A stretch of 62,079 bases of DNA from an uncultured Clostridia bacterium (GTDB lineage: Bacteria; Bacillota; Clostridia; TANB77; CAG-508). The stretch lies in assembly GCA_944391855.1 (NCBI GenBank), contig CALXVB010000006.1, forward strand, positions 1-62,079, written 5' to 3'. Shown here one piece after another: positions 53,415 to 61,441 of the stretch; within the stretch, counting starts at the first letter, position 1, and each line of letters begins with the position of its first letter. The translations under genes were made by a program, and so were the position numbers. The notes under the pieces are model-generated. The model was given only the letters and a program-made list of their open reading frames with translations, did not search any database and was not told where the DNA came from.

Positions 53415-54599
53415 TTACTCCTTTCTTAATCCTATATATCTATATGGATTTTCTATTTTCTCTTTTTTACGGTCTTCCATAAGGTCATTAAATACTGATT
53501 CTATCTCTTTTGAAGTCGTATCTCTACCACCTATTCCATATACATAACTTACTGTAGGAACTGTGTTTTTATTCAAATACATACCTGATACTACGTCTTC
53601 AAATAAAGCACCTCCAACTCCATTTAATGAATCTGCTTTATCAAGTACTGCTACTGCTTTTAAATGTGATAATGCTTTTGCTACTTCTTCTGCTGGGAAT
53701 GGTCTAAACACACGAATTTTTAAAAGTCCTGCCTTTATTCCCTTCTCTCTTAAAGCATCAACTACGTCTTTTGTTGTTCCAGCTGTAGAGTTCATACAAA
53801 CTATTGCTATTTCAGCATCATCTAGTCTGTATTCTTCAAATAGTCCATATTTTCTTCCTGTCATTTTTTCAAAATCTTTTGCTACGTCTAGTATAACTTG
53901 TTTTGCTCTTCTCATAGCTTCTGCTTGTTGATATTTATGTTCAAATAAATATGCTTGTACGTCCAATGGGCCTATTGCTATTGGCTCTTTTTTATTTAAT
54001 AAATAATGTTCTGGTTTATATTTTCCTACAAACTCTTTTACCTTTTCATCTTCTATTAACTCTATATTTTCAATAGAATGTGAAGTTATAAATCCATCTT
54101 GGCATACCATTAATGGAAGTAATACGTCTTTATTCTCTGCAATTCTATGTGCCATAATTAAATTGTCATAAGCTTCTTGATTTGTTTCAGAAAATAATTG
54201 GATCCACCCACTATCTCTTACTCCCATTGCATCAGAATGATCATTATGGATATTAAGTGGTCCTGATACTGCTCTATTTACTAAAGACATTACTATTGGA
54301 AGTCTTAAGCTTGAAGCAATATATATCATCTCCCACATAAGTGATAATCCATTTGCAGATGTTGCTGTCATAGCTCTGCTACCAGCCGCTTCTGCACCAA
54401 TACATGCGCTCATAGCACTATGCTCACTTTCAACTGCAACAAATTCTGTATCTACTTGTCCATTATCCACAAATGTTGAAAAATATTGTGGAATTTCTGT
54501 TGATGGTGTTATAGGAAATGCTGCTACAACATCTGGATTTATTTGTTTCATCGCTGTTGCCGCTGCCTCATTTCCACTTAAACGCTCTCTTATACTCAT
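53415..54599 (-). CDS. porA: pyruvate:ferredoxin oxidoreductase, alpha subunit
   Basis: About 394 aa from the ATG at 54599 (AAGGAGAGG 5 nt upstream); the longer frame runs into the foldback element. It carries 'RLSGNEAAATAMKQINPDVVAAFPITPSTEIPQ' features in shorter pieces ('SGNEAAATAM', 'AAFPITPSTEIP'), 'SEHSAMSACIGAEAAGSRA' and 'NIHNDHSDAMGVRDSGW', typical of Por alpha. It forms the pyrimidine-binding half of the active site with PorB. The porB start is 7 bp downstream. Confidence 0.93.
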   Translation of the reverse strand: MSIRERLSGNEAAATAMKQINPDVVAAFPITPSTEIPQYFSTFVDNGQVDTEFVAVESEHSAMSACIGAEAAGSRAMTATSANGLSLMWEMIYIASSLRLPIVMSLVNRAVSGPLNIHNDHSDAMGVRDSGWIQLFSETNQEAYDNLIMAHRIAENKDVLLPLMVCQDGFITSHSIENIELIEDEKVKEFVGKYKPEHYLLNKKEPIAIGPLDVQAYLFEHKYQQAEAMRRAKQVILDVAKDFEKMTGRKYGLFEEYRLDDAEIAIVCMNSTAGTTKDVVDALREKGIKAGLLKIRVFRPFPAEEVAKALSHLKAVAVLDKADSLNGVGGALFEDVVSGMYLNKNTVPTVSYVYGIGGRDTTSKEIESVFNDLMEDRKKEKIENPYRYIGLRKE

Positions 54600-54640
54600 T
54601 ATATCCTCTCCTTTTAATAATAAATTCTTCTTATCCTCTT

Positions 54641-54768
54641 CAAATTGAAAAAAGAAACAAGTATTGCTAGGCAAACGAGCTTTAAATTTATGAGGCGTAC
54701 AATTGGTACGTTGAATAAATTTAAAGTGAAGTTTAACAACGCAAGACGAAGTTTATTTTTTCAATTTG
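54641..54768. repeat. large foldback element inside the por operon
   Basis: Outer 18-nt arms (54641-54658 and 54751-54768, 17 of 18 complementary, CAAATTGAAAAAA-type), inner 12-bp perfect stem (CTTTAAATTTAT 54680-54691 with ATAAATTTAAAG 54715-54726) and a tip stem CGTAC/GTACG. It starts 1 nt after the porD stop and ends about 60 bp before the porA start. Layout resembles the 32.5-kb foldback, but no GGGGAC core is seen. Confidence 0.7.
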
Positions 54769-54769
54769 C

Positions 54770-55066
54770 TTATTCGCCTTCAACTTTCATAGTTATAGCC
54801 CCAAAAGGACAAACCTTTGCACAAACCCCACAACCTTTACAATAATCATAGTTAAAGTCTGTTCTTTTTTGGTCTTTTCCTACTGGTATAGCATCTTCTG
54901 GGCAAACTGGAAAGCATAATCCACATTGAATACATTTTTCTGGTATATATACAGGTTTTACACTTCTCCAATCTCCTGTTTTAAATTCTCTTGCATTACC
55001 AGCTTCATAAATATTACCTGCAATAGTCATCTTGCATGCTGATGTATCTTTATTTATATCTGTCAT
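54770..55066 (-). CDS. porD: pyruvate:ferredoxin oxidoreductase, delta (ferredoxin-like) subunit
   Basis: 98 aa. After an N-terminal strand region ('FKTGDWRSVKPVYIPEKC', shared with Por delta subunits) there are two cluster motifs, 'CIQCGLCFPVCPEDAI' and 'CKGCGVCAKVCPFGAI'. It wires electrons from the TPP site to free ferredoxin. It lies 14 bp after porC. AAGGAGGG precedes the start. Confidence 0.94.
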   Translation of the reverse strand: MTDINKDTSACKMTIAGNIYEAGNAREFKTGDWRSVKPVYIPEKCIQCGLCFPVCPEDAIPVGKDQKRTDFNYDYCKGCGVCAKVCPFGAITMKVEGE

Positions 55067-55080
55067 TTTACTTTCCCTCC

Positions 55081-55662
55081 TTATTTTACTTCTTTAACTT
55101 CTTTTAAAGCCATTTCCAAAGCCTTCATATTCCCATCAATTACTTCTGGTTTCTTTGCAAATTTATGTTTAAAAGAACCTTGCATATCATTTAGGAAATC
55201 ATTTTCATCCATTATTTTGCTTACTTTAATAATTGCTGCAAGCATTGGAGTATTAGGGAAGTATTTACCTAAAGTTTCCATTGATATTTTTCTTGCATCT
55301 ATTTTATATACTTTTCCACTATATCCTTTTAGTGATTTTTTTATCTCTTCATCCTCTTTTACAGTGTTTATAACTATTGCACCTTCTGGTTTTAAACCTG
55401 CTGTAACATCAACACTATCTAATAGAGTATCATCTACTACTACTACATAGTCTGGCTCATAAATATTGCTATGTATCCTAATTGGTGAGCTACTTATTCT
55501 GTTATATGCTGTTATTGGTGCCCCCATTCTTTCTGGACCGTACTCAGGAAATCCTTGTATGTATTTTCCAGTATTAAATGCTGCATCTGCTAATAATAAT
55601 GATGCTGTCTTAGCACCTTGTCCACCTCTTCCATGCCATCTGATTTCTATCATATCATTCAT
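55081..55662 (-). CDS. porC: pyruvate:ferredoxin oxidoreductase, gamma subunit
   Basis: 193 aa. It starts 'IEIRWHGRGGQGAKTASLL', the hallmark of the Por/Vor gamma domain, and has 'FPEYGPERMGAPITAYNR' and 'NTPMLAAIIKVSKI'. First gene of the operon, with AAAGGAGG upstream. The separate-subunit, four-gene form contrasts with the fused single-chain PFOR of many Clostridium species. Confidence 0.94.
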   Translation of the reverse strand: MNDMIEIRWHGRGGQGAKTASLLLADAAFNTGKYIQGFPEYGPERMGAPITAYNRISSSPIRIHSNIYEPDYVVVVDDTLLDSVDVTAGLKPEGAIVINTVKEDEEIKKSLKGYSGKVYKIDARKISMETLGKYFPNTPMLAAIIKVSKIMDENDFLNDMQGSFKHKFAKKPEVIDGNMKALEMALKEVKEVK

Positions 55663-55755
55663 ATTTTGAAAAACCTCCTTTTCTTGTTTAAATTAACATT
55701 TACAGTATATATCTTTAGCCCAAAATAGTCAATATTTTCTGACCCTTTGGATAAT

Positions 55756-55794
55756 AAAAAATGTAGTTTACCGTTTCAGTAAACTACATTTTTT
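55756..55794 (-). terminator. terminator after the duplicated-domain protein gene
   Basis: Perfect 16-bp stem (AAAAAATGTAGTTTAC, 55756-55771, with 55779-55794), 7-nt loop, T-run on the minus strand, 2 bp after the stop. Confidence 0.9.
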
Positions 55795-55796
55795 AT

Positions 55797-56969
55797 TTAT
55801 CTTGCATGATAAATATACTCTTCTCCATTAATTATTATTTTTATATCAATAGATTTATTATCTTCCTTTATATTATCAGGTATTTGTGCTACAATATGAT
55901 ATCTCATTGTTTCCAACGGATTTATTTCATATAGATTTGTATATCCATTAAAGTCTTGTCCGTTGTCCTCTTCTACTACTAAGAAACAGTCATATTCATA
56001 ATTTTCATCATAAATAAGAGTAATATTTCCTACAATAGAATCTTGCTTTATAGCTGATGTTTTTAAATTCTTAATATCTGCAATTAAATCAAAATATATT
56101 TTTCCTTTTTCCTCTGGGTAGTATGTATAATACCCAGATGCTGATGGTGGTAATATTTCTTCCTTCATATTAGATTTTACTATCTTAATTTCACATACAT
56201 TTTCTACTTTCAAAGTTTCATTTGCTTTTATTTCTATTGGTTGTTCATTCAAGTTAATACTAGGATTTTCATTATCTTCATTCGAATTTTCTTCATCTGT
56301 TATAGATATTTCATATTTATATTCTTTTCCATTTGCATTTATAATAAGCTTTACCATCTTTCCTACTTCTATTGTATTTTCTGGGACTTGAGCTGCTATA
56401 TGATATGTCATAGTTTCTAATGGTTTTATTTCATATAGATTTGTATATTCATTAAAGTCTTGTCCGTTGTCTTCTTCTACAATTAAAGAGCAATTATATT
56501 CAGAATTATCTATATATAATTTAGCTGTAAATAAAGAATTTTGTTTTACAGCAGATGCTGTTAAATTTTTCACGTTTGCAATTACATCAATATATACATT
56601 TCCTTCATCTGCTGAAAAATATGTATAATATCCTGATGCTGATGGTGGTATTATTTCTTTAGTTGCTCTATTCTTTAAAATAGTAATTTCCACATCATCG
56701 CTCATTGCTACAGTTTGATTCATTGTAATAGTTTGTTCATTACTTATATTGCTTTCATTTGTTTCCACAAATGTATTTATAAAGTTTCTTATTACCCAAA
56801 TAACTCCTACAACGATAGCAACCAATGCAATTACTCCAATAACAATCCCAATAATTAATGCTTTATGACTTTTTTTATTGCTTGTTTTAATGTTTTCACT
56901 TTGATTTATTTTTTGATTTTCCTTTAAATCTTCTCCTATTTTGTCTTGTAATTCCTTTGAATCATTCAT
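55797..56969 (-). CDS. membrane-anchored protein with two tandem homologous extracellular domains
   Basis: 390 aa. A polar N-terminus (~34 residues) leads to one membrane helix ('ALIIGIVIGVIALVAIVVGV', ~35-60). Two copies of a ~125-residue beta-rich domain follow (~85-240 and ~255-385), sharing 'PPSASGYYTYF/YP', 'AxKQ(N/D)S', 'VEEDNGQDFN(E/G)YTNLYEI' and 'PLETM(T/R)YHI'. The copies are close enough to suggest recent duplication. The fold recalls DUF4352/DUF5067 immunoglobulin-like lipoprotein domains. Extracellular; function unknown. Confidence 0.7.
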   Translation of the reverse strand: MNDSKELQDKIGEDLKENQKINQSENIKTSNKKSHKALIIGIVIGVIALVAIVVGVIWVIRNFINTFVETNESNISNEQTITMNQTVAMSDDVEITILKNRATKEIIPPSASGYYTYFSADEGNVYIDVIANVKNLTASAVKQNSLFTAKLYIDNSEYNCSLIVEEDNGQDFNEYTNLYEIKPLETMTYHIAAQVPENTIEVGKMVKLIINANGKEYKYEISITDEENSNEDNENPSINLNEQPIEIKANETLKVENVCEIKIVKSNMKEEILPPSASGYYTYYPEEKGKIYFDLIADIKNLKTSAIKQDSIVGNITLIYDENYEYDCFLVVEEDNGQDFNGYTNLYEINPLETMRYHIVAQIPDNIKEDNKSIDIKIIINGEEYIYHAR

Positions 56970-57059
56970 ATATTTTCCTCCTTCTATTTTCTATTTATTA
57001 TTATATCATAATAAGTAATGTCTTTCAATATATGTTTAAACATTATTTTTTCATTCATA

Positions 57060-57094
57060 AAAAAACAGCTATATAATAAATTCAGCTGTTTTTT
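57060..57094 (-). terminator. terminator of the two-component operon
   Basis: Stem AAAAACAGCT with AGCTGTTTTT, 13-nt loop, A/T runs on both sides; 17 bp after the histidine kinase stop. Confidence 0.8.
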
Positions 57095-57110
57095 ACTATG
57101 TTTCTATCAT

Positions 57111-58553
57111 TTATTTCTTTGTTGGAATTCTTATTACTACTTCTGTACCTTTTCCAACCTTGCTTTTTATATCTATGCTTCCCTTATTTTTATCTAATAT
57201 TTCTTTTGCAATAGAAAGTCCTAGTCCTGTTCCACCAAGTTCTCTACTACGCGCTTTATCTACTCTATAAAATCTTTCAAATATTCTTGTTAAATCACTT
57301 TCTGGTATTCCTATGCCATTATCTATTACTTTTATATATGCATCATTATATACAAATCCTACATATACTTTTATAGTTCCATTGTCAGGAGTATATTTTA
57401 TAGCATTTGATAATATGTTTAGAACTACTCTTTCTATTCCATATTTATCTGCTACTACTGGCGGTACACTAGCTGTTACAAAGCATTCTACATGATGACC
57501 TTTTTTTTCTATTTCAAATCTTAATTTTTCTTGGCATTTTTTTACGAGTTCTCCTAAATCAAAGCTCGTTACCTCTTGAGTTACCTTCTTATTGTCATAT
57601 CTTGACAATGTTAAAAGGTCTGTTACAAGTTTTGCCATACGTCTTGCTTCTGAAGAAATAACTGTTAAGAATTTCTTTCTAGTGTCTTCATCATACTCGC
57701 ATTCTAATAATGTATCTGAATATCCCATAATAGATGTTATTGGTGTTTTTAACTCATGCGATACGTCTGCGACAAATTCTTTTCTCATATTGTCAAGTCT
57801 TACATGTTCTGTAATGTCTTGTATTAATGCAATTACTCCGGCTGGTCTATCATTTTCGTCTTGAAATGGCGCAAATAGTATGTTTATATATTTATCTCCT
57901 ACATTTTTTCTTTGTTCTGAAGAGGTCCAGCTCTCTAAATATACTATCTTTTCTATATTTATATCTATAGCCAATTTCTTAAAAATTTTATCAAAAGTAT
58001 TTTCTTTTTCACTTAACCCTAACAATATTTTTGCTGCTGGATTTATATGTATTATATTTCCATCCATATCAAATGCAATTATACCATCAGTCATATGTAG
58101 TAATATAGTTTCTATTTGTCTTTTTTGTCTGTTTACTTCATTAAGTTTTTGATTTAATTCATTTGTTACTATACTAAATGCATTCTCTAAATCTCCTACG
58201 TCGCCTGCGTCCCCTATATTTGGTACTTTATCTTCTATTTTTATATTTTCACCTGATGCAATTTTTTCAGCACTTTTTATTAACTTTTTCATTGGAGATA
58301 CTACCGATTTTAGCACAAAATATCCAATTAAAATAGATATTATAGTATATGCAATCATAGATATTATAACTATAATTTTTGCTTGAAATAATTGATTGTT
58401 TATACTTTCTATCAATTCAATATTAGCTTGATTATTTCCTATACTTTCAAGTTGATTTAGCATTAAAATATAACTTATTCCTAACCCCAAAATTAGAATA
58501 ATTCCAACTATAAAAAACATAATAACAATTTTCAAATTTACATTTTTTTTCAT
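57111..58553 (-). CDS. sensor histidine kinase (WalK/PhoR type)
   Basis: 480 aa. Two membrane helices (~8-30 and ~53-75) enclose a short ~22-residue outside loop. Then come a HAMP domain (~75-130), a PAS domain (~140-240), the HisKA box 'FVADVSHELKTPITSIMGY' with the phospho-accepting His (~268) and an ATPase domain with 'NILSNAIKYTPDNG', 'DNGIGIPESDL' and 'GGTGLGLSIAKEI'. The short sensor loop suits WalK- or PhoR-like wall or phosphate sensing; which one is not clear. It follows the response regulator by 35 bp, and I see no good ribosome site, only a small hairpin. Confidence 0.9.
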   Translation of the reverse strand: MKKNVNLKIVIMFFIVGIILILGLGISYILMLNQLESIGNNQANIELIESINNQLFQAKIIVIISMIAYTIISILIGYFVLKSVVSPMKKLIKSAEKIASGENIKIEDKVPNIGDAGDVGDLENAFSIVTNELNQKLNEVNRQKRQIETILLHMTDGIIAFDMDGNIIHINPAAKILLGLSEKENTFDKIFKKLAIDINIEKIVYLESWTSSEQRKNVGDKYINILFAPFQDENDRPAGVIALIQDITEHVRLDNMRKEFVADVSHELKTPITSIMGYSDTLLECEYDEDTRKKFLTVISSEARRMAKLVTDLLTLSRYDNKKVTQEVTSFDLGELVKKCQEKLRFEIEKKGHHVECFVTASVPPVVADKYGIERVVLNILSNAIKYTPDNGTIKVYVGFVYNDAYIKVIDNGIGIPESDLTRIFERFYRVDKARSRELGGTGLGLSIAKEILDKNKGSIDIKSKVGKGTEVVIRIPTKK

Positions 58554-58588
58554 AATATATAATTGAAAAGATTAGCAATTATTAATTG

Positions 58589-59353
58589 CTAATCTTCTCC
58601 ATCCCTTTCTTTTGATGATAAATAATATCCTACTCCTCTTTTAGTAATTAATAATTTAGGACTTGATGTGTCTTGTTCTATTTTTTCTCTTATTCTTCTT
58701 ATTGTTACGTCTACTGTTCTAATATCTCCATAGTATTCATATCCCCAAACCTTTTCAAGTAATGCCTCTCTTGTTACTACTTGTCCTGGTTGGTTTGCTA
58801 AATATCTCAATACTTCAAATTCTCTTAATGTTAGTTCTATAGGCTTTCCTTTTACTTTTACTTCAAATTCATCCAAGTTAATAAATAGATCTCCAATACG
58901 AATAACTTTTTTGTTTGTATCGTTTTTATCTGTTTCATTTTTTGTATTCGAAGTCGAGTTATTTAGTTCAGCTTTTCTTAAATTTGCCTTTACTCTTGCT
59001 ACTAGTTCTCTTACACTAAAAGGTTTTGTTATATAATCATCTGCACCTAGCTCTAATCCTAGAATTTTATCTATTTCTTCATCCTTTGCAGATATCATAA
59101 TAATTGGTATATTTAATGAGTTCCTTATTTTTTTGCATACTGTTAAACCATCTACTTTTGGAAGCATAATATCTAATAATATCAAATCTGGTTTTTTTTC
59201 AAATGCCATTTCTATTCCTGCTTCACCATCATTTGCCTCTATTGTATTATATCCTTCCTTTTGTAGATTATATACTAAAATGTCTACAATTGGCTTTTCG
59301 TCATCTACTATTAATATTGTTTTTTTTGCTTCTTCATTTCTATCTTCTTCCAC
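58589..59353 (-). CDS. OmpR/PhoB-family response regulator
   Basis: 254 aa, GTG start with AAGGGTG 6 nt upstream. The receiver domain has 'ILIVDDEKPIVDIL', the phosphorylated Asp in 'DLILLDIMLPKVDG' (~60), the Thr/Ser in 'PIIMISAKDEE' and Lys in 'YITKPFSVRELVARV'. An acidic Asn/Lys linker (~130-150) precedes a winged-helix domain ('LTLREFEVLRYLANQPGQV', 'RTVDVTIRRIREKIE'). It partners the following kinase. A WalR-like identity is plausible from the domain pattern, but no YycH/YycI genes are near. Confidence 0.92.
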   Translation of the reverse strand: MEEDRNEEAKKTILIVDDEKPIVDILVYNLQKEGYNTIEANDGEAGIEMAFEKKPDLILLDIMLPKVDGLTVCKKIRNSLNIPIIMISAKDEEIDKILGLELGADDYITKPFSVRELVARVKANLRKAELNNSTSNTKNETDKNDTNKKVIRIGDLFINLDEFEVKVKGKPIELTLREFEVLRYLANQPGQVVTREALLEKVWGYEYYGDIRTVDVTIRRIREKIEQDTSSPKLLITKRGVGYYLSSKERDGED

Positions 59354-59444
59354 AAAAAATTCACCCTTCTTATTTTTCTTTAATTATATTTATATCATAG
59401 AAAATCCAAATATACAAGTATTATTTTATGTTTTTTTATTTTAT

Positions 59445-60335
59445 TTATATTTCCTCCTCATCTTTTTCAGCTGTTTTATTTTTGTCAATTTCATTTTCTC
59501 TCGTCTCATAATCTGTTAATTCTATATTTCCTTTGTCGTCCATGCTAAAGTCTTTTACTGCTATATCTGATATTTTTCTATATAACTTTTCTAATTCTTT
59601 TATTGCATTAACTTTAGTAATATGATCTGCCTTTAAATCATTAACTATTGATTCATAGCTTCCTGTTTGAACTATTAAGTTCACAATTTCTCGTGGTATA
59701 GTATCTTCTTTTCCTAAACCAAATAATACTCCATAATCATTATTATATGCTTCTCTCTTACCATATTGATCTTCATTTATTTTTACAATAGCATAATAGT
59801 TTCCATCACCTTTATCAAAGCTATAATATAGTTTCACATCTTCTCTTTCTACTCCTCTTAAATCTGCCATTTTATCCTTAATTACATTAAAGTTTAAAGT
59901 TCTAATGTCCTCTATCATTTCTATTACATCATTGTCTGTTAAATTTGCAGTTTTAGGATTAAAGTCCGCAAAATACTCATCATACCTTTCCATCATTTCT
60001 AAAGTATCTTGTTCTAAACCTAAATTCTCTTCACTTACTCCCATTTCTTGCATTTGTGTTACTGTAGGTTCTGGTTCTTTATTAAGGCTTCCTGTTACAG
60101 TTATACCCCCTAGCCCAATTCCTGCTGCTAGTATAAGTGATGCTACTTTTAATTTTAATCTTGTTTTTTTCTTTCTTTCTTTTGCTCTACGAGCTGTTCC
60201 CTTTTTAGCTGTGTATCTTTCTGGAAATTGAACTATATTTTCTCTTCCTCGCATATTATTTCTAGTATTTCTATTTTGCTGTATTGGCCTTCTAACCTCA
60301 TATTCCCTTCTAAATCCACGTGCTTCATCATTCAT
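59445..60335 (-). CDS. single-pass membrane protein, function unknown
   Basis: About 296 aa from the ATG at 60335 (a GTG three codons earlier is the alternative). The first ~65 residues are strongly basic ('RRAKERKKKTRLKLK') and would lie inside the cell. One helix ('VASLILAAGIGLGGITVTG', ~65-85) is followed by ~210 residues outside, rich in Asp and Glu, with segments 'YDEYFADFNPKTANLTDND' and 'KADHITKVNAIKELEKLYRK'. There is no family I recognise. It lies upstream of the two-component genes on the same strand and could belong to their operon. Confidence 0.65.
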   Translation of the reverse strand: MNDEARGFRREYEVRRPIQQNRNTRNNMRGRENIVQFPERYTAKKGTARRAKERKKKTRLKLKVASLILAAGIGLGGITVTGSLNKEPEPTVTQMQEMGVSEENLGLEQDTLEMMERYDEYFADFNPKTANLTDNDVIEMIEDIRTLNFNVIKDKMADLRGVEREDVKLYYSFDKGDGNYYAIVKINEDQYGKREAYNNDYGVLFGLGKEDTIPREIVNLIVQTGSYESIVNDLKADHITKVNAIKELEKLYRKISDIAVKDFSMDDKGNIELTDYETRENEIDKNKTAEKDEEEI

Positions 60336-60413
60336 TCTTATCACACTCTCTTTTTTCTTTTTTTAAATTATATATTATTTTATTTTTTTGTCAAGATATC
60401 CAAAACATAATAG

Positions 60414-60438
60414 AAGACCTCACTATTTGTGAGGTCTT
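60414..60438 (-). terminator. terminator of the 142-aa protein gene
   Basis: Perfect 10-bp stem AAGACCTCAC with GTGAGGTCTT, 5-nt loop. GC-richer than other terminators here, with a weak T-tract on the minus strand. It starts 6 bp past the stop. Confidence 0.7.
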
Positions 60439-60444
60439 AATGTT

Positions 60445-60873
60445 TCAACCAGCCTTGCGTCTGTTCCATTCTTCTCTAGCCCTCTCCTGTTTATATAGTT
60501 TAACTTTGCGTTTCACTTTATAAACAAAGGTGTTAATCTGGAAAATCCAGACTAAGAGCATTGTAGGATACATTGCAAATGCCAGAAGCAATATTGCTGT
60601 TTTCACAACGAAGTTTTGATTGCTGAAGGTTCTTATGACCATGTCATCAGAGTTATAGATTTCCTGCCGTAAGCTGTGGTTTTCCAAATAAGCTTCAGTC
60701 ATTGAATCAGTCTTAACTGGTTGCTCGTTGTAGAAATTTGCATTGTCATTTAAGACAATAAGCTTTGCTGACGTTGCAACAATCTTGTTGCTTGTACGGA
60801 TGATTCCCACTGTGCCAAGTAGCAAGGCTACGAAGGTCATCAGTATGATGATTGCCCGAAGTTTCTTTTGCAT
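60445..60873 (-). CDS. two-helix membrane protein of foreign base composition
   Basis: 142 aa with one hydrophobic helix at each end ('AIIILMTFVALLLGTVGII', ~7-26; 'TAILLLAFAMYPTMLLVWIF', ~92-112), about 65 outside residues between and a basic tail ('YKVKRKVKLYKQERAREEW', shorter 'KVKRKVKLYKQERAREE'). I do not recognise the family. The coding sequence uses GC-ending codons far more than its neighbours and looks clearly richer in GC than the ~28% surroundings. GGAAGGG precedes the ATG. The composition and the nearby integration site suggest recent acquisition. Confidence 0.65.
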   Translation of the reverse strand: MQKKLRAIIILMTFVALLLGTVGIIRTSNKIVATSAKLIVLNDNANFYNEQPVKTDSMTEAYLENHSLRQEIYNSDDMVIRTFSNQNFVVKTAILLLAFAMYPTMLLVWIFQINTFVYKVKRKVKLYKQERAREEWNRRKAG

Positions 60874-60934
60874 GTTTTACCCTTCCTTTTCAAAAAAGTT
60901 GATACATATATTATACCATTTTATTAAGTTTTTT

Positions 60935-61441
60935 TCAAATTTCTACCTCTACATTATATATTCTTCCGTCATTTTTTAATATAATCTCATGTGCTTCTAT
61001 TTGTTCTTCATTAATTTTTATTTTAATTTTCTTATCACTATTTTTATTATTATTTATAACTTTTATATTGTAAATACTTTCTCCATATTTATACTTTATA
61101 CTATATTCTTTCCAATTTTCTGGAATATGTGGCTCTATTTTTAAGATATTTTTTTCTAAATTGAATCCTAATATATATTTTAGCCCTGCTTCATAAAGCC
61201 AACTACTAGATCCAGTATACCATGTCCATCCACCGCGTCCAGCTAATTCTCCACCATATATATCTGCTGCAATAACATATGGTTCTACCTTATATTTTTT
61301 TGCTTCTTCTTTGGTTTTTGCATGTTCTATTGGATTAATCATCCTAAAAAACTCAGTAGCTTTTTCTCCAAATCCTAGCATTGCTTCTGCAATTATAGTC
61401 CATACCGCAGCATGTGTGTATTGCAGTTGTGGACATTTTTT
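60935..61441 (-). pseudogene. 3' remnant of a GH94-type glycoside phosphorylase gene
   Basis: An open frame of ~168 residues runs from the recombinase stop to 60935. It holds the C-terminal part of a GH94/GH36-like enzyme: 'QYTHAAVWTIIAEAMLGFG', 'FFRMINPIEH', 'GRGGWTWYTGSSSWLYEAGL' and 'IEPHIPENWKEYSIKYKYG'. The family continues several hundred residues upstream, but here homology stops at about 61418, right where the serine recombinase gene begins. The gene was most likely split by integration of a mobile element; the 5' part would lie beyond the element. The fragment itself is not decayed, so the event may be recent or reversible. Confidence 0.8.
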
